Of a stretch of 64,000 nt of DNA, positions 44,851-54,921 are shown in pieces (positions within the stretch are counted from its first letter, which is position 1; each line of letters starts with the position of its first letter). The DNA comes from Parapedobacter luteus. GTDB lineage: Bacteria; Bacteroidota; Bacteroidia; Sphingobacteriales; Sphingobacteriaceae. The stretch is from the NCBI RefSeq assembly GCF_900168055.1, contig NZ_FUYS01000001.1, forward strand, positions 735,323 through 799,322. Direction: 5' to 3'. The notes beneath the pieces are model-generated. The model saw only the letters and a list, made by a program, of their open reading frames with translations, was not told where the DNA came from and did not search any database. The position numbers and the translations under genes were made by a program.

Positions 44851-47208
44851 ATGGACGCGAAACTTTTGAATCTACCGCCGCAATTTGCCGATTTAATAGA
44901 GCAGGACAAGCCGAAAGATTTTAGATTATTGCTATCGAAGTACCTCTATCATTGGCCGTTGTTTTTGCTATGCCTGTTCTTTACGCTTGCAGGGGCTTTT
45001 TTATACATTTCCTACCGCCAGCCTGCGTACACGGTAAGAGCCAAACTGACGCTCTCGGACGAAGCAAAATCGACTGCAGATAAACTGGCTGTGCAACAGT
45101 TGGGCTTCAATGTGCAAAAGAAAGAAGTAAAAAGCCAAGTAGAGGTTCTTAAGTCGAGAAAATTGATTCTTTCGGTCGTCTCCAGGCTTCAGTTGTGGAC
45201 CAACTACTTCCATACCGACTATCGAAAACGCGACTTATGGAAAAATACGCCGTTAAAGTTAACAATGGTGCAGCCATCCGGGCTATTTAAGAAAGATCAC
45301 ACATACTTAATCACCATTGACGATTCGACTCACTTCACATTGAAGAAAAAAGATGGAACGGAGCTTTCAGCTACGTTTAATGATACGTTGTCCGATGACT
45401 TCGGCCGTTGGAAACTGACCAAGACTGATCGGTTTGATTCCTTCATCGGAAAAACTATCCGAATCGAAGTCAGCGATCCGAATAAAGTTGTGACGAGATA
45501 CCAAAAAGAGATTATGGTAACCCTGGATAAGGTAGATCCGATTGTGGATCTTTCCCTTACCGATGTGATTCCTGAAAGGGGGAGCGCGATTTTAGACATG
45601 CTGATTGAAGCGTATGAAGATTACAATGTCACAGATAAGAGATTGGAGACCAAAAATACACTTAAATTTTTAGACGAGCGGCTGACTTCCTTGACAGGTG
45701 AACTTAATGCTGCGGAGCAAAACGTCGCAGGCTTTAAGAGCAGTGTCGGGCTGACTGATATATCGTCAAAATCGCAGTTTTTTTTAGACAATGTCCAGCA
45801 AAATGATGCGCTTCTGAACGAAGTAAACGTTCAATTAAACGTGATAGAGGATATTGAGCGGTTTACTACGGCGGGTGGGAGCAGCACGCCTCCGGCTACC
45901 ATCGGTATTAAAGACCCTGGGCTGATCAGTTTAGTGGATCAGCTAACAAAACTACAGTTGCAGAAAGAGCGGTTACTTGCTACGACACCCGAGGGCAACC
46001 CGATTTTTATTCCGTTGAATAAACAAATCAACAGCACAAAGGTCGCCTTGAATGATTACATCAAGAGCATAAAGAACTCGTTGGTCGTGACACAGCGCCA
46101 GTTGCAGCGCAACAATGAACAAATCGAAAGTTCAATAAGGAGCATGCCCATTCAGGAACAGAAATACATGAGCATCAAGCGGCAGCAAAGTATCAAAGAG
46201 GGACTGTATGTGTACTTGTTGCAGAAACGCGAGGAGACCGCATTAAGCTATGCCTCTACGCTTGCAGGGATGAAAATCATCGAGCAGCCCTATTATGACG
46301 AGCCTAATGGCGGAAAAAGCTTCCCGGTTGCTGTTGCGCTTCTTTTCGGCTTCCTGATGCCTATCGGCATTATCCATATCCGGGAGTCCTTACGCAATAA
46401 GGTCATGACACGAGAAGATATTACCTCGGCTACCAGCGCGCCGATTATTTGTGAATTAAGCCATTCAAACGACAAACAGAATGCCATAGTCGTATTCGAC
46501 AATAGTAGGCTCATTATCGCCGAACAAATGCGTATATTACGAACAAACTTAATGCGGCTGTACGGCAGGCAAGAGAAAGGTAAAGTGACGCTGCTGACTT
46601 CCAGCATTGCTAGTGAAGGTAAAAGTTTTGTCACCGCTAATATCGGCGCATCCTTGGCAGCTTCCGGTAGAAAAACCATCGTACTCGAACTCGATCTCCG
46701 AAAACCAGAACTGACCAGATTGCTCAACTTAAAGATAGAGACCGTTGGATTGACCAGCTTATTGAAAGGGGAAGTCAGCAAAAACGAAGTCATCAAGCCA
46801 TCCGGAGTGCATCCTTTGCTTTACGTCATGAAATCTGGGCCGGTGCCGGACAACCCTTCGGAATTGCTGGACAATGTCGCTATGGAACAGCTTATCAATG
46901 AGCTCAGGGAAGAGTATGATAACATACTAATTGACTCTCCGCCCGTGCATTTAGTGACAGACGGAATGATTCTGGCGGCTTACTGCGATGTGTGCCTTTA
47001 CGTGGTCAGGCATAACTACACACCGAAATCAGAATTGAAATTTATCGATGAGATTTATCGGAATCACAAATTGCCCAATATGAATATCGTTTTCAACGGC
47101 GTCATGATGACCAATCACTTCGGATACCATATCGATTATGGGTATTACGATTCGACTAAACAAAAATTTGGTCATACGGTCTTCGGAGACTTTCTTAAAC
47201 GTTTTTAG
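44851..47208 (+). CDS. polysaccharide co-polymerase / tyrosine autokinase (Wzc-like)
   Basis: A 785-residue inner-membrane protein: Wzz-type N-terminus with a first transmembrane helix (WPLFLLCLFFTLAGAFLYIS, about 33-53), a long periplasmic coiled-coil region (NTLKFLDERLTSLTGELNAA), a second transmembrane helix near 495 (FPVAVALLFGFLMPIGIIHI) and a cytoplasmic BY-kinase with Walker A (SSIASEGKS, about 584-592), Walker A' (VLELDLRKPE) and Walker B (NILIDSPP). A Tyr cluster (HFGYHIDYGYYDSTKQKFG) near the C-terminus is the expected autophosphorylation site. It controls chain length and export together with the adjacent Wza-like protein. Confidence 0.96.
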   Translation: MDAKLLNLPPQFADLIEQDKPKDFRLLLSKYLYHWPLFLLCLFFTLAGAFLYISYRQPAYTVRAKLTLSDEAKSTADKLAVQQLGFNVQKKEVKSQVEVLKSRKLILSVVSRLQLWTNYFHTDYRKRDLWKNTPLKLTMVQPSGLFKKDHTYLITIDDSTHFTLKKKDGTELSATFNDTLSDDFGRWKLTKTDRFDSFIGKTIRIEVSDPNKVVTRYQKEIMVTLDKVDPIVDLSLTDVIPERGSAILDMLIEAYEDYNVTDKRLETKNTLKFLDERLTSLTGELNAAEQNVAGFKSSVGLTDISSKSQFFLDNVQQNDALLNEVNVQLNVIEDIERFTTAGGSSTPPATIGIKDPGLISLVDQLTKLQLQKERLLATTPEGNPIFIPLNKQINSTKVALNDYIKSIKNSLVVTQRQLQRNNEQIESSIRSMPIQEQKYMSIKRQQSIKEGLYVYLLQKREETALSYASTLAGMKIIEQPYYDEPNGGKSFPVAVALLFGFLMPIGIIHIRESLRNKVMTREDITSATSAPIICELSHSNDKQNAIVVFDNSRLIIAEQMRILRTNLMRLYGRQEKGKVTLLTSSIASEGKSFVTANIGASLAASGRKTIVLELDLRKPELTRLLNLKIETVGLTSLLKGEVSKNEVIKPSGVHPLLYVMKSGPVPDNPSELLDNVAMEQLINELREEYDNILIDSPPVHLVTDGMILAAYCDVCLYVVRHNYTPKSELKFIDEIYRNHKLPNMNIVFNGVMMTNHFGYHIDYGYYDSTKQKFGHTVFGDFLKRF

Positions 47209-47234
47209 CGCTTATTAAAGCAAACACATCATAG

Positions 47235-47278
47235 CTTGTGCCTGCCGCAGAAATACCTGCCTGCGGTAGGCAGACAAG
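47235..47278. repeat. palindromic repeat after wzc-like gene, copy 2
   Basis: CTTGTGCCTGCCGCAG (47235-47250) is an imperfect inverted partner of CTGCGGTAGGCAGACAAG (about 47261-47278), making a long hairpin. The core CCTGCCTGCGGTAGGCAG (47256-47273) matches the repeat at 41649. It sits between the kinase and the first glycosyltransferase gene and could modulate read-through. Confidence 0.5.
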
Positions 47279-47306
47279 TTTCACCACCTAAAAACAATTC
47301 ATGTAA

Positions 47307-48365
47307 ATGAACAACGAAGCCAAAATCATTGTATTGACGCCCATAAAAAATGAGGATTGGATTCTCCATCAGTTTCTTACATTAACCAGTTTGTTTGCTG
47401 ACTGCATTATTGTTGCCGACCAGCAATCCAGTGATCGCAGCGCCGAAATCTGCAGGGCATTTCCGAAAGTAATACGCATTGAAAACAATTCCAAAGAGTT
47501 TAATGAAGACCATCGGCAGTTATTATTAATAGAAACCGCGAGGAGGCACTTCCCAAAAGACACCAGGCTGCTGCTCGGACTCGACGCCGATGAGCTTGTC
47601 AGCGCCGACAGCTTGGAAATGACCCAAGTATGGGCCAGATTAAAGCGGTTGCCAAAAGGCACGTCCTTGCACTTCGAGCGGCCGGATATATTATATGGCA
47701 ATAAAGCATGTATCCGGGGCAAAAAATATGCTCATTATTTCCCTTTGGGCTATATCGATGACGGCAGCCCGCATCAACCGGATTTGATCCACTCCCGTCG
47801 GGTGCCCAACAACCCGTCCGGAGAACATGTGTATGTTGAAGAACTTAAGTTTATGCACTTTTTCTGTGCACGGTTAAACTTGCGTCTTGCAAAGTTGCGT
47901 TATTACTCGGCGCTGGAAAATATAAAGCATACCAGTCGTTTTTACCTGCGTCGATACATTTATAGTCCGGATACGTATGAGCGAAACTACGCAGAACGGA
48001 TAGAGCCACTACCTGAAAGCTGGATTAATTATCACCATACGATAGATGTTGATCTTAATAATTTTCCGGATCCTTCTTTCAACTGGCAAGATTTGGAGGT
48101 GTTAAAACTGTTCAAGACGCATGGTTGTAAACGGTTTCATTTGGATAACATATGGAGTTTTGACTGGGAACTGCTGCTTCAGCAGACTGGAAATTCAAAC
48201 GGACTGTATCCGTCTGAGATACAACGCCCCGCTAAATTGCTAACCACGTTGTTAAGTTTCCTTGATAAGCTCTATCTAAAAAGCCGAAAAATCAGGAATC
48301 TCAACCTACTTTCATTATGTCAGCTTTTTCTCGACTTGTTTCCGGTACCACAGCTGCATGGTTAA
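47307..48365 (+). CDS. glycosyltransferase family 2 protein
   Basis: A 352-residue GT-A enzyme: IIVLTPIKNEDWILHQFL at the nucleotide-binding N-terminus, DCIIVADQQSSDRSAEICR, and LLLGLDADELVSADS with the DxD-like motif. A basic C-terminal half contains several Trp/Tyr/Phe segments. It adds a sugar to the repeat-unit lipid carrier in the cytoplasm; donor and acceptor are unknown. Its last 49 bp overlap the flippase gene in another frame, which suggests tight coupling. Confidence 0.85.
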   Translation: MNNEAKIIVLTPIKNEDWILHQFLTLTSLFADCIIVADQQSSDRSAEICRAFPKVIRIENNSKEFNEDHRQLLLIETARRHFPKDTRLLLGLDADELVSADSLEMTQVWARLKRLPKGTSLHFERPDILYGNKACIRGKKYAHYFPLGYIDDGSPHQPDLIHSRRVPNNPSGEHVYVEELKFMHFFCARLNLRLAKLRYYSALENIKHTSRFYLRRYIYSPDTYERNYAERIEPLPESWINYHHTIDVDLNNFPDPSFNWQDLEVLKLFKTHGCKRFHLDNIWSFDWELLLQQTGNSNGLYPSEIQRPAKLLTTLLSFLDKLYLKSRKIRNLNLLSLCQLFLDLFPVPQLHG

Positions 48366-49858
48366 AGATCATCATTACGTTGATCTCCCAATTGGCTATT
48401 GTCCCACTGTACTTATCGTTCTGGGATATTGAGACCTACGGGGTTTGGTTGGCTGTTTGGGCTTTTCAGGCGTTACTGACCATGCTGGATATTGGCCACC
48501 AAAATTATCTGGGCTATAAATTTCTGAAGTTGGGGCTACAGCCTCAAAGGGAACAACTGGGTCTTCATTTGTGTTCGGGCATGATCATCGGATTTTTTTT
48601 AGGTGCATTTCAATTAGTCGTTGTTGTCTTTATCTGCCTATCCAATCGTTTAGGACAGCTATTGTCTACGGCTATCGATCTCGACGATCAGCTGCTCCGC
48701 GACGCTGGTATAGTTCTGATGCTGCAAAGCGCAACGTGGATGCTTACGGGTAGCGCCGGCGGGATCTGCGGACGTGCGTTGTATGCGTTTGACTATTATC
48801 CTCGTATGGCTTGGTGGGGTGTGCTCATGGCATTTGCCAACGCCCTGATACCAGCAATAGGTGTAGTGCTCGGAGCTGGGCTACTTCAAACGGGCATTAA
48901 TCTGGTCCTGTCTACCTGGCTGGTCAACTTTTTCCTTTACGTGGATATGTTTTCCTTGTTCAAGAAGGAAGGAATACCATTTAATCGATGGAATTTAAGG
49001 CTCGGCTTTCAAAACTGGGTAAATTCGCTGGCTCTCTCTTGGAAAAGCCTGCTTGAAAATTGGCAGGTAGGGGGGGTGCGATTGATGGTCAGCTCCTTGG
49101 CCGGCACGCAGGCGTTGGTTACCTTCACTACCATACGCACCGGTGCGAATTTTGCCATGCAGGGGCTGCATAGTATTACCGACCCATTGATGCCGGAGCT
49201 GATGCGTTTTTTACATCAACGTGATCAGGCAAGAAGTGAGATCGCTTTTTCCACGGTATGGATGATCCTCGTGGGGGTGATGGCTCCTATGGTGGTGCTT
49301 TTACAGGCGTTTATTACACCGCTATACGCCATCTGGACACGGCGTAAATTGGATTTTGACCCGGCTTTGTTTGCATATCTCTCGATAGGGGTTTTGGTCT
49401 ATGCCCTGGCCCAGCCCGCAATAGCCATCGTTTTGGGCAATAACTTATTGAGGCAGCAATTGATTATCAATACAGGCGCTGCACTCATCTTGGTTATTGG
49501 TGTATTTTTATTGGTGCCTTGGATTGGAATTAAGGGTGCGGGACTGGCTTTATTGATTTCAGAATTGATCATGACAGCAGCTTATTTCAAGGTGGCTATT
49601 AAATGGCTTGAAACGAACCAACTGATGTGGCCCATACGAATAGCTACCTTGGCATTGTTGGCGGTCATTATTGCAGGTACCATCTCCCTTGCCATGGTTT
49701 ACTGGCCCGGATCACGATGGGTGTTGGTCACCATCGGGTTGGTTGCATTGGTTGCCAACACGGTCAGCTTTTGGAAAGAACTTCCCCTGTTGGCCAGGGA
49801 CCGGGCCAAGACGTTAATGAATAAGATTCCGTTAATCTGTAATTTCCGAGCATTTTGA
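48317..49858 (+). CDS. Wzx-type polysaccharide flippase
   Basis: A 513-residue polytopic membrane protein with about 12-14 hydrophobic segments (for example IIITLISQLAIVPLYLSFW, LLTMLDIGHQNYLGYKFLKL, AALILVIGVFLLVPWIGIKG), in the MATE/Wzx polysaccharide-transporter pattern. It would flip the lipid-linked repeat unit across the inner membrane. It starts inside the preceding glycosyltransferase gene and ends overlapping the polymerase start by 4 bp. Confidence 0.88.
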   Translation: MSAFSRLVSGTTAAWLKIIITLISQLAIVPLYLSFWDIETYGVWLAVWAFQALLTMLDIGHQNYLGYKFLKLGLQPQREQLGLHLCSGMIIGFFLGAFQLVVVVFICLSNRLGQLLSTAIDLDDQLLRDAGIVLMLQSATWMLTGSAGGICGRALYAFDYYPRMAWWGVLMAFANALIPAIGVVLGAGLLQTGINLVLSTWLVNFFLYVDMFSLFKKEGIPFNRWNLRLGFQNWVNSLALSWKSLLENWQVGGVRLMVSSLAGTQALVTFTTIRTGANFAMQGLHSITDPLMPELMRFLHQRDQARSEIAFSTVWMILVGVMAPMVVLLQAFITPLYAIWTRRKLDFDPALFAYLSIGVLVYALAQPAIAIVLGNNLLRQQLIINTGAALILVIGVFLLVPWIGIKGAGLALLISELIMTAAYFKVAIKWLETNQLMWPIRIATLALLAVIIAGTISLAMVYWPGSRWVLVTIGLVALVANTVSFWKELPLLARDRAKTLMNKIPLICNFRAF

Positions 49859-51501
49859 CACTAAATACTTCCTTTTCTTTGTGGAGACCGCCGTATTATT
49901 ATTTGTTGAAAGGCGACGTGTTTTTACACCAACTTACCGCTTGGTCATGGGGTGTATTGGCGTTATTTGTTTTTTTACAACTATCATTTTATCCAAGCTT
50001 CGAAAACTTAAGCGCGTTGTCCGCCTCAGTTTTAGCGTGGATATTGATTACAACAATCTATTTCAAACCCGCTATATTGCGGGGATATCCGCTCACGTCC
50101 TTTTTGGTCATTGCCTTCGCCCTTACCCAGTTTTATTTTCCTGTTGTTTTTACATTTATCGAAGGGAAGTCCTTGATTTTTAATTTGCTTCTTCCTTACG
50201 AGGTGTTTTTCCATAGCTTGGCGGAGCTATGTGTCCTTATCCTGACGCACGCGATTTACCGGACATTTACCTACCGAAAGGTCTCGGCGATTTCCAAGGG
50301 TGTAAAACTACTGGCAAAGGGCGGATGGTTTACACCGCCTTCTAATCTGCAAATCTGGCTTATGGGATGTGTCGGTTTAGGGGCAATGGCGTACAGCGTA
50401 TTTTTTATTTCTTCGCAGGAAGGTGCTGATGTGAGTGTTGCCGACAGGGTTATTCAGGGTTTAATGCCCTTCAGCTATGCGCCATATGCCATTCCATTTG
50501 GAAGGCTTTATGGAAAGACAAAAAACAACCCGCCCTATTTTATACTCATGCTGGCAATCTTCACCCTCTTGCTTTTCCTGGTAAGTATGGGAAGAAATAG
50601 CCGTGGTGCTTTTATGATGGGATTCACGGCGATAGGCTTTACTTACGCATTGGGGTTGCTTCTCGGTATTTATAAATTTAAAATATTGACATTCAAGAAT
50701 GTGTTGATTGTTGTGTTAGGCGTCTGGCTGATTACCGGCCCGATATCCGATTTGGGGGTCGCTATGGTGCTGGTTCGCGGTGAACGGAATGACATACCCC
50801 GCCATGAGCTTATCATGAAAACTATGGAGGCCGTACAGGACTATAAGGCCATAGCAGCGTTCCGCGACGAGGCCCAAGACTTCAATGAACTGGAGGAATG
50901 GGATGAGTATTACTTGGACAATATTTTTCTCGCCCGCTTCTGTAACTTAAAATTCAACGACATGAGTCTTGTGCTCGCATCTCGGGTCAAGCAGGAAGAA
51001 AACAACATGCTGGAGTTTTCGCTCGATAAAATATGGGCGGAGCTTCCGCAGCCTTTTCTAAACCTACTACGTATCAACGTCGACAAAACGGAAGTAAGCG
51101 GCATGTCGTACGGTGACTACCTGCGCTACCTGGTTCTCAAGAATCCAATATATTTGGGTTCCTTTTTAGCCGGCCACATGTCAGGTACAGGTATTGCGGC
51201 CTTCGGTTGGTTTTATCTTTTGGTATTCGGCGTTTTACTTGTTCCTGTTTTTTTCTTGCTCGATATCTTGTATGTAAAGAACTACTTGGCAGGGTATCAT
51301 CCAACGGACTATGTTTACATCGAACATCGATTTAGCCTTTGTGCGTTATTGAATATCACTTCTGTTTTCCTATTTCTTCCTTCAGAAAGTGTCATCTCCC
51401 TCGCTACTTTTCTGGTTAGGGGTTGGTTCCAACTGATGGTTCTTTATTTTATGCTTTTTCATCTCACAAACATGGTACACAAGCTATTTATGTCGAAATA
51501 A
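49855..51501 (+). CDS. Wzy-type polysaccharide polymerase
   Basis: A 548-residue membrane protein with many hydrophobic helices (FVFLQLSFYPSF; FLVIAFALTQFYFPVVFTFI; NVLIVVLGVWLITGPISDLG) and a large soluble loop (about 310-430) before the last helices. By topology and place after Wzx it is the likely O-antigen-type polymerase joining repeat units in the periplasm; sequence motifs are weak. The start is a TTG at 49855 overlapping the Wzx stop codon; there is no early ATG in frame. Confidence 0.75.
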   Translation: MTLNTSFSLWRPPYYYLLKGDVFLHQLTAWSWGVLALFVFLQLSFYPSFENLSALSASVLAWILITTIYFKPAILRGYPLTSFLVIAFALTQFYFPVVFTFIEGKSLIFNLLLPYEVFFHSLAELCVLILTHAIYRTFTYRKVSAISKGVKLLAKGGWFTPPSNLQIWLMGCVGLGAMAYSVFFISSQEGADVSVADRVIQGLMPFSYAPYAIPFGRLYGKTKNNPPYFILMLAIFTLLLFLVSMGRNSRGAFMMGFTAIGFTYALGLLLGIYKFKILTFKNVLIVVLGVWLITGPISDLGVAMVLVRGERNDIPRHELIMKTMEAVQDYKAIAAFRDEAQDFNELEEWDEYYLDNIFLARFCNLKFNDMSLVLASRVKQEENNMLEFSLDKIWAELPQPFLNLLRINVDKTEVSGMSYGDYLRYLVLKNPIYLGSFLAGHMSGTGIAAFGWFYLLVFGVLLVPVFFLLDILYVKNYLAGYHPTDYVYIEHRFSLCALLNITSVFLFLPSESVISLATFLVRGWFQLMVLYFMLFHLTNMVHKLFMSK

Positions 51502-51508
51502 ATTCCAT

Positions 51509-52564
51509 ATGATACAGATACTATACTTAGGTGACAATGATCCCTTTTCTACTTCAGCCCATCGCGCAACCGCACTTCGTCGTTTGGGGTATCATGTTCG
51601 GATTGTCAATCCGTTCGATGCTGTGAAACGGTCGCTACAATCGAATGTCCTCAACTACATTCATTACCGGACAGGATATCGTGCCTTGCAGGCGCAGCTC
51701 AAAAAATGGATTCGCCGTCTGCTGGAAGATACAACAAGGTATGATATCGTCTGGGTAGACAGCGGCGAACTTTTTGGCGTTTCTTGTCTCTCATTACTAA
51801 AATCGTTTAAGTGCCCAGTCATCCTTTACAATATTGACGACCCTACGGGACGCCGGGACAAAGGCCGGTTTAAGACGCTATTGAAAGCAATACGCCATTA
51901 CGATTTGGTGGTGGTTGTACGGAAAGAGACCGAACGGGAATGCAAGCTTTTAGGAGCAAAGAAGGTGATTCGCGTGTATAGAAGTTATGACGAAATCGAA
52001 CACAGGCCTTTCGACAATCCTGCGGATATTCCCGCAAAATACCGCTCGGATGTGACCTTTATAGGCACATGGATGAAAAATGAAAACCGTGACCGATTTT
52101 TATGTACGCTGATCGAACAAGATATCTCCGTCAGCATTTGGGGGAATCGATGGCCGAAATCGCCCTATTGGGAACGGCTAAAACCGTATTACCGAGGAGC
52201 CGCGCTTGGCGGTAGGGATTATGTGGCTGCGATTCAGGGTGCAAAGATCTGCCTGGGCTTTGTTTCCAAAGGCAATCGCGACCAACATACCACTCGCTCG
52301 GCTGAAATACCTTATGCGGGAGGGTTATTATGTGCCGAGCGAACGCCCGAACATGTCGCAATGTATTTTCCGGGGAAAGAAGCTGTATTTTGGTCTGACG
52401 CACAGGACTGTGCCTTAATCTGTAAACACCTTTTGCGAAACGATACCTTAAGGGAGCGGATTAAGCAGGCCGGCGCGGAGAAAGTTCGAAAACTGGGGCT
52501 TGGCAACGAGATGATTTGCAAAGAAATCCTGTCCCACGTCGATTTACAACCTGTCTTACTATAG
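51509..52564 (+). CDS. glycosyltransferase, GT-B fold (CgeB-like)
   Basis: A 351-residue protein with an N-terminal Rossmann-like start (IQILYLGDNDPFSTSAHRAT), VILYNIDDPTGRR, DVTFIGTWMKNENRDRFLCT and a C-terminal nucleotide-sugar region (CLGFVSKGNRDQHTTRSAEI; GGLLCAERTPEHVAMY). It resembles the CgeB/Glyco_trans_1_2 group with conserved R-S-x-E-I-P. Probably a sugar transferase of the repeat unit. Confidence 0.8.
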   Translation: MIQILYLGDNDPFSTSAHRATALRRLGYHVRIVNPFDAVKRSLQSNVLNYIHYRTGYRALQAQLKKWIRRLLEDTTRYDIVWVDSGELFGVSCLSLLKSFKCPVILYNIDDPTGRRDKGRFKTLLKAIRHYDLVVVVRKETERECKLLGAKKVIRVYRSYDEIEHRPFDNPADIPAKYRSDVTFIGTWMKNENRDRFLCTLIEQDISVSIWGNRWPKSPYWERLKPYYRGAALGGRDYVAAIQGAKICLGFVSKGNRDQHTTRSAEIPYAGGLLCAERTPEHVAMYFPGKEAVFWSDAQDCALICKHLLRNDTLRERIKQAGAEKVRKLGLGNEMICKEILSHVDLQPVLL

Positions 52565-52644
52565 GCATATTCTTTATCTTCTGCGTGAGGCACGGACACG
52601 GCGGGTTTCGATGTATTGAGTCGCTAATCTATCAACTTAACGAT

Positions 52645-53802
52645 ATGGACATTGTACTGGTAGCGCATCCCACTTTTTTGGGCTATCGAAGTATAGCGCA
52701 GTACACTAAATTACTTAAAGACGGTATGGAAATAAGAGGCCACGATGTGGAAGTTTGGACTGCTGATGATTTCTTCTTCAGGCAAACCAGGCACCCTTTA
52801 CTGAAAAAATGGTTGGGATACATTGATCAATACCTCGTCTTTCCGATAACGATTAAAAGGCGCCTAAAGACATGCCCTAAGCATACCCTATTTGTTTTTA
52901 CAGATCAGGCCCTTGGACCTTATGTGCCCTTGCTCCGTAAACGTCCCCACGTCATCCATTGCCACGATTTCCTAGCGCAGCAGTCGGCGCTTGGAGAAAT
53001 CAAGGAAAATCCCACGGGTATTACCGGGAAAGTCTTGCAAGCTTACATTAGGCGTGGCTTCCGGATGGGCAAGAACTTTATTTCCGTATCGGAGAAGACA
53101 CGTAATGACCTTCACCGGTTTTTGAGGAAAGATCCGATTATTTCAAAAGTTGTCTACAATGGGCTCAACGAGGACTATCAGCCTTTTGATAAAGAACTCG
53201 CCCGGCTTATTTTGGGAAGGCGACTGGGGCGTAACTTGAGAAGCGGTTACCTGCTGCACGTTGGCTCCAATCACTGGTACAAAAACCGGCAAGGGGTGTT
53301 GGAGATATACGATTCTTGGCGCGCTTTTACCAAACGTAAATTGCCTTTGGTGATGGTCGGTGCCACACCTGACAGTCGATTAGCTGATGCCTATAACCGG
53401 TCGCCATATAAACGGGATATTTACTTTATGTCCGACGTAGATAACGAGCTATTGGTCTTTGTGTATGCCGGCGCCCAGATTTTTCTATTCCCTTCATTGG
53501 CCGAAGGTTTTGGTTGGCCCATTGCCGAAGCCATGGCTTGTGGTAGTCCGGTCATAACAACCAATCAGGCACCTATGACAGAAGTTGCCGCTCAAGCAGG
53601 TATCTACATTCCCAGGCGGCCATCCCATCCTGAAGAAGCTGAAATTTGGGCCTTTGAAGCAGGTAGGCTAATCGAACGCGTACTGGAATTGAACGAGGAA
53701 GACTACCAGAAAATCGTGGCTGATTGTGTTGAAAACGCACAGCGATTCAATACAAATGCTGCACTCAACTGTATAGAGACCATTTATCGCCACATTGTAT
53801 AG
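52645..53802 (+). CDS. glycosyltransferase family 4 protein
   Basis: A 385-residue GT-B enzyme starting at ATG 52645 (MDIVLVAHPTFLGYRS). The frame is open back to 52516 inside the previous gene, but the extra part is not family-like. C-terminal GT4 signature: LHVGSNHWYKNRQGVLEIYD, then FLFPSLAEGFGWPIAEAMAC with the E-x7-E retaining motif, and GSPVITTNQAPMTEVA. It transfers a sugar from a nucleotide donor to the growing repeat unit. Confidence 0.9.
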   Translation: MDIVLVAHPTFLGYRSIAQYTKLLKDGMEIRGHDVEVWTADDFFFRQTRHPLLKKWLGYIDQYLVFPITIKRRLKTCPKHTLFVFTDQALGPYVPLLRKRPHVIHCHDFLAQQSALGEIKENPTGITGKVLQAYIRRGFRMGKNFISVSEKTRNDLHRFLRKDPIISKVVYNGLNEDYQPFDKELARLILGRRLGRNLRSGYLLHVGSNHWYKNRQGVLEIYDSWRAFTKRKLPLVMVGATPDSRLADAYNRSPYKRDIYFMSDVDNELLVFVYAGAQIFLFPSLAEGFGWPIAEAMACGSPVITTNQAPMTEVAAQAGIYIPRRPSHPEEAEIWAFEAGRLIERVLELNEEDYQKIVADCVENAQRFNTNAALNCIETIYRHIV

Positions 53803-53842
53803 ATCTTTCTACTGACGTTGAACGCTATTTATTAAATCTCAT

Positions 53843-54844
53843 ATGCACAAGCAGAAACGCTCTCCGACTATTTCTATCATTACACCCGTATGGAATGGGC
53901 TCCCTTATATAAGGGAGTGTGTGGATTCCGTGCTGATGCAAGAATTCGATTCCTGGGAGCTATTGATCAGTGACAACGGGTCTACTGACGGAACAAGAGC
54001 GTACTTGGATACATTGGATGACGAGCGTATCAGGGTATTCAAACAGCCGACAAATCTCGGAATCATGGGAAACTTAAATTTCCTGTTCGAACAGGCGCAG
54101 GCCCCGATTAGTCAGATTTTATGTGCTGACGATTACTTTATACATTCGAAATCGCTCGGGCAAATTGTCCAATTTTGGGATGGGCGGCCGGCAGTGGGTT
54201 TTGCGTGCTTTACGGACGAGCTCCCGTCCGATTCGCGGATCACCAAACTAAAAAACAAGTTTCTTCCCGAAGTCATCACCCCGGAAATGGCCAACTTATG
54301 GTTTTTCGTCTTTGGCAATTTTGTTGGCAACTTGTCTAATATTTCCGTGCGTACCCGATTGATCGCGGATAAGGGGTATTTCGACCAAGGACTTCCTACA
54401 GTAGGGGACTTTGAGTTTTGGTTGAGGGCTTCGGAAAGCGTTGCGATAGGTTTTCAGAAAGTACCCATCGTTTATGTACGGCAGCATAACGGGACGGCCA
54501 CGCATTACATGAATCGGAAATGTGAAGCATTGAGAGAAAAAATAACGGTATACGAGCTGTTAATCGACCGGTTGACGCCTTCTATCGAGAAACGGAGTTT
54601 GGTAAATTATTTTAATCAGGAGGTCTGTGCCAGCTTCTATAGGACGGGGATTCGAAGCATGTTACATGGACAGTTTGCCTTTATCCGCACATTCATAAAC
54701 ACACGCGGTTCAATTGTCTGGCCCAAGTGGCGGATGCTGTTCGAAGGGCTCATCTACGTATTCTTCAACAGGAAACAGGAACTGACCTACCGAAGCGCGC
54801 TCCGTATTTTGCGGGTACAGAGCAGGACACCTCTTGAAAAATAG
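53843..54844 (+). CDS. glycosyltransferase family 2 protein
   Basis: A 333-residue GT-A enzyme: ISIITPVWNGLPYIRECVDS, LLISDNGSTDGTRAYLDTLD and QILCADDYF (the DxD-like metal site), then PTVGDFEFWLRASESVAIGF typical of the acceptor side. It is followed by 77 bp containing a weak hairpin (about 54853-54877, CCGCCGTGT with ACACGCGG) before the rfbF gene. Confidence 0.9.
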   Translation: MHKQKRSPTISIITPVWNGLPYIRECVDSVLMQEFDSWELLISDNGSTDGTRAYLDTLDDERIRVFKQPTNLGIMGNLNFLFEQAQAPISQILCADDYFIHSKSLGQIVQFWDGRPAVGFACFTDELPSDSRITKLKNKFLPEVITPEMANLWFFVFGNFVGNLSNISVRTRLIADKGYFDQGLPTVGDFEFWLRASESVAIGFQKVPIVYVRQHNGTATHYMNRKCEALREKITVYELLIDRLTPSIEKRSLVNYFNQEVCASFYRTGIRSMLHGQFAFIRTFINTRGSIVWPKWRMLFEGLIYVFFNRKQELTYRSALRILRVQSRTPLEK

Positions 54845-54921
54845 CGTCGCAAAACCGCCGTGTAACAGTGCACACGCGGAAAGAACCAATAAATATAGGT
54901 GATTAATTAAATCCAGTACTA

